64,000 bases of DNA, from NCBI GenBank assembly GCA_965275915.1, contig CBDHYI010000006.1, positions 496,001-560,000 on the forward strand, in the 5' to 3' direction. A model generated the notes under the pieces. That model was not told where the DNA came from. It made no database searches and was given only the letters and a program-made list of their open reading frames with translations. The position numbers and the translations under genes were made by a program. Below, in pieces: positions 59,734 to 64,000 of the stretch (position 1 is its first letter; every line of letters begins with the position of its first letter). This stretch comes from JBDWFY01 sp965275915 (GTDB lineage Bacteria > Pseudomonadota > Alphaproteobacteria > Rhizobiales > Stappiaceae).

Positions 59734-60198
59734 TCAGCCGGCATCCTCTCCGGGCCAGGTGACCACGTGATCTTCCAGATCCTCCACATCCATGCCGTCT
59801 TCGCTTACAGTCCGGCCACGTACCGATATTCCGGCCTGATGGACCGTTTCGCCGGAACCGCTGACCAGCGGATGCCACCAGTAAAGGTCACGCCCCTCTT
59901 CAATCAATCGATACGCACAGGTTGGCGGCAGCCAGGAGATTTTCGGCAGCACATCGACCGACAACGGCACGCAATCAGGAACCATGTCCGCACGGTTTTC
60001 ATAATTCGTGCAGCGACAGGAATTCTGATCCAGCAGCGTGCACGCCACCTTGGTCCAGATGATCTCGCCCGTATCCCAATCTTCGATCTTGTTCAGACAA
60101 CACCGCGCGCAACCGTCGCAAAGGGATTCCCATTCCGAACGCGTCATCTCTTTGAGACTTTTTCGGCGCCAGAAGGGCTCTTTCACAATGCTGTCCAT
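59734..60198 (-). CDS. UPF0260 (YcgN-type) Cys-rich protein
   Basis: A 154-residue cytoplasmic protein. LCDGCARCCLNKIEDWDTGE near residue 27 and further cysteines in VACTLLDQNSCRCTNY and LPPTCAYRL form the YcgN/YkgJ-type cluster of conserved Cys, probably binding zinc or an iron-sulfur centre. LYWWHPLVSG and ISVRGRTVSE are also family-typical. Length is normal. No established function. It is divergent from the penicillin-binding protein gene; no operon partner. Confidence 0.92.
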   Translation of the reverse strand: MDSIVKEPFWRRKSLKEMTRSEWESLCDGCARCCLNKIEDWDTGEIIWTKVACTLLDQNSCRCTNYENRADMVPDCVPLSVDVLPKISWLPPTCAYRLIEEGRDLYWWHPLVSGSGETVHQAGISVRGRTVSEDGMDVEDLEDHVVTWPGEDAG

Positions 60199-60372
60199 AT
60201 TATTTCAAGGCCTCATCACACGGACGCGTCAATTATTTGATCTTTGTTGACGGGAAGAAGACCGATTAAAGCCTCTTTTTCAGGTTAAGCAAAAATCCTC
60301 TTGATATGGCATCGGGTTTCAAAAGTCTGCTATGACTGATGCAAGACACACATAAGCTTAATTCGATATATC

Positions 60373-62613
60373 GTGACCGAGTACGACAGCCAAGAAACGG
60401 ATAAGAAGCGGGAAGAGCCGGAAGCGCTCCGCGTTTCAAAAGTGGAGCTCACGCTCAGCGAGCGTTTGCTCATTGCTGATTCCTGGTTCGATACCACACT
60501 GTTTAAGGTCGGCAACGCCGTGACGGCCGCTTTTAGCTGGTATAGCGGCTTTTGTCGCCGTTTTCGCGCCAGGCGTCTTAAGCGAGTTCTGGCCGAGATC
60601 GGATCGGACGGGCTGACATTCGGCCTTGGCGGGCTGATCGTTCTGCTGGCGTTTGCACAGCCCGCAATTGAAGAGACCCGCCAGGATGACTGGCGCACGA
60701 CGGATGATTTTTCCGTAACGTTCCTGGACCGGAACGGCGCGGTGATCGGCAAACGCGGCATTCTCCTGAACGACACGGTTCCGCTTGAGGAAATTCCGGA
60801 TTATCTGGTTAAGGCGACCCTGGCGACTGAAGACCGGCGCTTTTTCGAACATTTCGGCATCGATATTATCGGCACGACACGTGCAATGGTCGAAAACGTT
60901 CGGGCGAAGTCGGTCGTTCAGGGCGGTTCGTCGATCACCCAGCAGCTCGCCAAGAACCTGTTTCTCTCCAACGAACGTACGCTGCAGCGGAAGATTAAAG
61001 AGGCTTATCTCGCGCTGTGGCTGGAAGCGACCCTGACAAAACGTGAAATCCTGAAGCTCTATCTCGACCGGGCTTACATGGGGGCCGGTACGTTTGGCGT
61101 TGCCGCAGCGTCCGAATTTTACTTCGGCAAAACGGTAAAGGAATTGACCTTGGCCGAATCGGCCATGCTGGCCGGGCTTTACAAGGCCCCGACCAAATTT
61201 GCCCCCCATATCAATCTTCCGGCTGCCCGTCTTCGTGCCAACGAAGTGTTGGGCAATATGGTTGAAGCGGGTTTCCTGACAGAGGGACAGGTCCTTGCGG
61301 CACGGCGCAGACCGGCGGAGGCCGTTGATCGGACAAGCACCTATTCCCCGGACAATTATCTCGATTATGCGTTTGAAGAAGTCAAAAAGATCGCCAAATC
61401 CGGCAATGACCGCATTCTCACGGTCAGAACCACGCTCGATCTGGAAACCCAGAAACAGGCCGACAAGGCGGTGCAGACCACCCTTCGTGAGCAGGGTTTG
61501 GAGAAGGAGGTCTCCCAGGCCGCTCTGGTCGCGCTTGAGACAACAGGTGCCGTCGTGGCGATGGTCGGCGGCACAGACTACGACCAGAGCCAGTTCAACC
61601 GCGCGACCAACGCGTTGAGGCAGCCGGGGTCTTCCTTCAAGCCCTTCGTCTATATGACCGCATTTTTGAACGATTTCAGCCCGGAAAGCATCATCTCCGA
61701 TCGGCCGATTTCAATTGGAGGCTGGTCGCCGCAGAACTATACCCGCCGTTACGCAGGGTCGGTGTCGCTGAAGCGGGCCTTGTCAAAATCCTATAACACG
61801 GTGCCGGTTCGGCTTGCCCAGGCGATCGGCCGGGACAAGATCGTCGACGTCGCGCACCAGATGGGCATAACGACCGAGTTGCTCATCACGCGCGCCCTTC
61901 CCCTTGGCGTTGCGGAGGTCACGGTGATCGACATGGCGGCGGCCTATGCGGTCTTCGGCAATGGCGGGCTGAAGACCTACCCCTACACGATTACCGAAAT
62001 CAAGGACTCCAAGGGGCGGCTCGTTTGGGACATCAAGGACTTCCCGCCTCAGCAACCGCGCGTTCTGCCTGAGGAACAAGTGTTCCAGATGAACGATGTC
62101 CTGAATGATGTGGTTCTCAACGGTACCGGGAGACGTGCTCAGCTTGAGGGCGTCAATGCCGCCGGTAAAACCGGAACGACGCAGGCCTATCGCGATGCGT
62201 GGTTCGTTGGCTTTACAGGCAACTTCACCACTGCCGTCTGGTTTGGCAATGACGATTTCACTTCGACCAATCGTGTGACAGGGGGCAGTCTGCCGGCCAT
62301 GACCTGGCAGGCGTTCATGACGTATGCGCAGTCGACCGTCCCGGCCAGACCCATACCCGGCATCGATCCGACTCCGCTTGAACAGGCCGCAAAGGTGGCC
62401 AGGCTGGAAGCGGAACTTTTGGAAGATGACAAGACGGCCCCGTCCAAACTGTCGCCGGAACTGGAAGCGGTAATTCGCACTATCAACGCCAAACTCGTTG
62501 AAACGCAGACAATTTCCGCCGCCGCTGCGCCTGTCGAAGCCATTGGCACCCCCGATAAAAGAGAGACAAACGCGGCGCCTCAGATTCCGGTGGAGAACCC
62601 GGATCCGACTTGA
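60373..62613 (+). CDS. Class A penicillin-binding protein (PBP1A family)
   Basis: A 746-residue bifunctional peptidoglycan synthase. A long basic cytoplasmic segment leads to one helix (about 90-108). The glycosyltransferase domain has ATEDRRFFEHFGID with the catalytic Glu near 152, GGSSITQQLAKNLF near 190 and RKIKEAYLALWLE. The transpeptidase domain has the Ser-x-x-Lys motif in RQPGSSFKPFVYM near 420, the SKSYNT motif near 475, and GKTGTTQAYRDAW near 600. The start is GTG 60373; ATG starts lie too far in. The C-terminal 90 residues are low-complexity. It is divergent from the UPF0260 gene. Confidence 0.94.
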   Translation: MTEYDSQETDKKREEPEALRVSKVELTLSERLLIADSWFDTTLFKVGNAVTAAFSWYSGFCRRFRARRLKRVLAEIGSDGLTFGLGGLIVLLAFAQPAIEETRQDDWRTTDDFSVTFLDRNGAVIGKRGILLNDTVPLEEIPDYLVKATLATEDRRFFEHFGIDIIGTTRAMVENVRAKSVVQGGSSITQQLAKNLFLSNERTLQRKIKEAYLALWLEATLTKREILKLYLDRAYMGAGTFGVAAASEFYFGKTVKELTLAESAMLAGLYKAPTKFAPHINLPAARLRANEVLGNMVEAGFLTEGQVLAARRRPAEAVDRTSTYSPDNYLDYAFEEVKKIAKSGNDRILTVRTTLDLETQKQADKAVQTTLREQGLEKEVSQAALVALETTGAVVAMVGGTDYDQSQFNRATNALRQPGSSFKPFVYMTAFLNDFSPESIISDRPISIGGWSPQNYTRRYAGSVSLKRALSKSYNTVPVRLAQAIGRDKIVDVAHQMGITTELLITRALPLGVAEVTVIDMAAAYAVFGNGGLKTYPYTITEIKDSKGRLVWDIKDFPPQQPRVLPEEQVFQMNDVLNDVVLNGTGRRAQLEGVNAAGKTGTTQAYRDAWFVGFTGNFTTAVWFGNDDFTSTNRVTGGSLPAMTWQAFMTYAQSTVPARPIPGIDPTPLEQAAKVARLEAELLEDDKTAPSKLSPELEAVIRTINAKLVETQTISAAAAPVEAIGTPDKRETNAAPQIPVENPDPT

Positions 62614-62746
62614 TTGTCTAACCGATGCCGAACCTGCTATAGACCCTTCAGGGATATGTCGTCTTCGTATCGCCAAACTCAAATGGCAGCAGACAACAAC
62701 CCGTTGTGAGTTCGGACTTTAATCAAGATACGCCAAGTGGGATGCC

Positions 62747-63322
62747 GTGACGCTACTGACGCGTTTCCTGATCATGATGATTGTGGCCATCGTTTTAGGC
62801 GTCGGCGCCACGTATCTCATGGTCGAAAAAGGGCAGCGCATCAGTGCAATCGCCCTGGGTCCGTGGTTTGCCTGGCCCAATCTGGGAACTCCTGACGGTG
62901 ATCCCTATTCTGCCGCACGCCAGGCCCGAACCGGGCAATTGCCGCTTGGTGCAAGCGAAGGCATTGCCTTTTTTGCCGAAACAGACAGCCAGGGCGCTCC
63001 TCTTGACGGAACGTGCATTTATGTTCTTGACGGCCAGACGCCCCCTGCCCGGCTATGGACATTGGCGGCCTATGAGGCAGACGGCGGTTTGAAGAACCAC
63101 GAAGCGGATAAATATTCTCTGGATAGCCGGGAGATCGTCCGCCGGACCGACGGCAGTTTTGAAATCATCGTCTCCGGAAAGGCAAGACCGGGCAACTGGC
63201 TGCCGCTGGGCGGGCGCAGCTCATTGATGCTGGTCCTGAGGCTTTACGATACACCGCTGACGACCGGCGCCGGACAGGGTAATTACTCCATGCCCAAGAT
63301 CACCCGTGGAGAGTGCCCATGA
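62747..63322 (+). CDS. DUF1214-type membrane-anchored protein
   Basis: A 191-residue protein with an N-terminal helix (LLTRFLIMMIVAIVLGVGAT) and a periplasmic beta-rich domain: GPWFAWPNLGTPDGDPYSAA, IYVLDGQTPPARLWTLAAYE and a C-terminal SSLMLVLRLYDTPL. This is the pattern I associate with DUF1214. The start is GTG 62747. Its stop overlaps the next gene by four bases (ATGA), so the two are made together. Function unknown. Confidence 0.75.
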   Translation: MTLLTRFLIMMIVAIVLGVGATYLMVEKGQRISAIALGPWFAWPNLGTPDGDPYSAARQARTGQLPLGASEGIAFFAETDSQGAPLDGTCIYVLDGQTPPARLWTLAAYEADGGLKNHEADKYSLDSREIVRRTDGSFEIIVSGKARPGNWLPLGGRSSLMLVLRLYDTPLTTGAGQGNYSMPKITRGECP

Positions 63323-63867
63323 TCCGTTTGATCCTGTGGATCATCGCCGGTCTGTTTCTGGGAACGATACTTCATATCGTTGCGGTTATCGGCCTGCCTG
63401 CATTTTCGCCCGATCGTATCTGGACACGGGTCGAAGCTCTGGCGCCGAATGACACGATTGTTGTGCTCGACTCGGTCAAGGCCGATCGTGAGACCCTGCC
63501 TATGCTTGATCCGGCGATGGAGCATGCCCTTTGTCGATTCTCCACCGAGTCGAGCCCGCAGCTGATTTCCGGGGCTGTCGATGGGGTGTACTGGTCGCTG
63601 GGCCTGTTCAATCGCCAGGGAGAAATCCTCTACTCGCTGAATGACCGCTCGATCGGAATGGGATCGTTGAAACTGGTGGTCACCACGCAGCGCCAGTTGC
63701 TGTCGCTTCAGGAAAACCCGCCGGAAGACTTGGAGGAATTCGTCATTGTCGAGGCGCCGGAGCAGGACATGTTCGTGCTGGTCCGCAGTTTTCGTGATGA
63801 TTCCTCTGCAAGCCCCGGGATCCGAAAGATGCTTAATGAGTTGAGCTGCGGTCCGTTTGAGCGCTGA
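63319..63867 (+). CDS. DUF1254-type membrane-anchored protein
   Basis: A 182-residue protein. The N-terminal helix (LILWIIAGLFLGTILHIVAV) precedes a soluble domain with MEHALCRFSTESSPQLISGA, VDGVYWSLGLFNRQGEILYS and a C-terminal region ending SCGPFER. It is the DUF1254-like partner of the upstream gene. ATG 63319 (ATGA overlap) is preferred over GTG 63313. Function unknown; in other bacteria DUF1254 and DUF1214 domains occur fused in one chain. Confidence 0.72.
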   Translation: MIRLILWIIAGLFLGTILHIVAVIGLPAFSPDRIWTRVEALAPNDTIVVLDSVKADRETLPMLDPAMEHALCRFSTESSPQLISGAVDGVYWSLGLFNRQGEILYSLNDRSIGMGSLKLVVTTQRQLLSLQENPPEDLEEFVIVEAPEQDMFVLVRSFRDDSSASPGIRKMLNELSCGPFER

Positions 63868-63901
63868 TCAATCGACAAAGTCCGCATCTGGAGCGCATCC
63901 C

Positions 63902-64000
63902 GTGAAGGTTGAAGCACTTTTGCGACAGGGATCGCGTGAAAACAAGGGATTGCTCTATTTGATCGGCTTTTCCCGCTCCAGTCCCCAACCGGTAAAGATC
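63902..64000 (+). CDS. Start of an unidentified gene (cut by window end)
   Basis: GTG 63902, preceded by GGAG eight bases upstream, opens a frame that runs to the window end. Its 33 codons read VKVEALLRQGSRENKGLLYL and continue without a stop. It lies 34 bp after the DUF1254 gene in the same direction, so it may belong to that operon. Nothing in this fragment identifies the family. Confidence 0.45.
   Translation, partial: MKVEALLRQGSRENKGLLYLIGFSRSSPQPVKI

Overview
The window looks like chromosome of an alphaproteobacterium of the order Hyphomicrobiales (Rhizobiales). The main pointers are the fused anthranilate synthase TrpE(G) behind a Trp-rich leader peptide, the PleC-type and FeuQ/FeuP-type two-component proteins, and the rhizobial block ccmI-ccmE-ccmF-ccmH / degP / response regulator / histidine kinase / glnE. 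Gene density is high, GC is moderate (high fifties by eye) and GTG/TTG starts are common. I saw no tRNA, rRNA or CRISPR array.

Region by region. (1) 1-5.5 kb: the end of a dipeptide-type ABC importer (two permeases and a double ATPase), a ROK sugar kinase, a broken LysR regulator and an ArgE-type deacetylase. (2) 5.5-7.9 kb: trpL leader peptide, attenuator and trpE(G). (3) 7.9-14.5 kb, minus strand: an SDR dehydrogenase, then an apparent operon of an ABC-exporter-like protein with a heavily altered ATPase domain, a cyclic-nucleotide-binding protein, a metallo-beta-lactamase-fold hydrolase and a six-helix class III nucleotide cyclase. (4) 14.8-21 kb: four glycosyltransferases and a polysaccharide deacetylase in one direction, a convergent methyltransferase, and a 269-bp MITE-like element with 34-bp inverted ends directly before the methyltransferase start. 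(5) 21.3-27.3 kb: a complete oligopeptide-type ABC importer. (6) 27.7-36.4 kb: a second membrane nucleotide cyclase, glutaryl-CoA dehydrogenase, aminopeptidase N and a PleC-like kinase. (7) 36.4-41.5 kb: a block with an accessory look, holding a candidate small RNA with C-rich hairpin loops, a TAXI-type binding protein fused to a peptidoglycan-binding domain, an OmpA-family protein, a His-rich thioredoxin-like protein and a small membrane protein. (8) 41.6-54.7 kb: glnE, a two-component pair, degP, an alpha/beta-hydrolase-OsmC fusion and the cytochrome c maturation operon, with a near-consensus FNR/FixK box placed at -41.5 from a predicted start. (9) 54.7-64 kb: an unknown cytoplasmic protein, a lipoprotein, FeuQ/FeuP-like regulators with a PepSY-like protein, a UPF0260 protein, a class A penicillin-binding protein and a DUF1214/DUF1254 pair.

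The parts most likely to hold something undescribed are the cyclic-nucleotide/ABC locus at 8.9-14.5 kb (three copies of a Q-loop-like segment and a lost Walker A lysine), the candidate small RNA at 36.5-36.7 kb, and the TAXI/OmpA/His-rich redoxin operon at 36.9-40.8 kb. All functional links inside these loci are inference from gene order and motifs; no database search was run.
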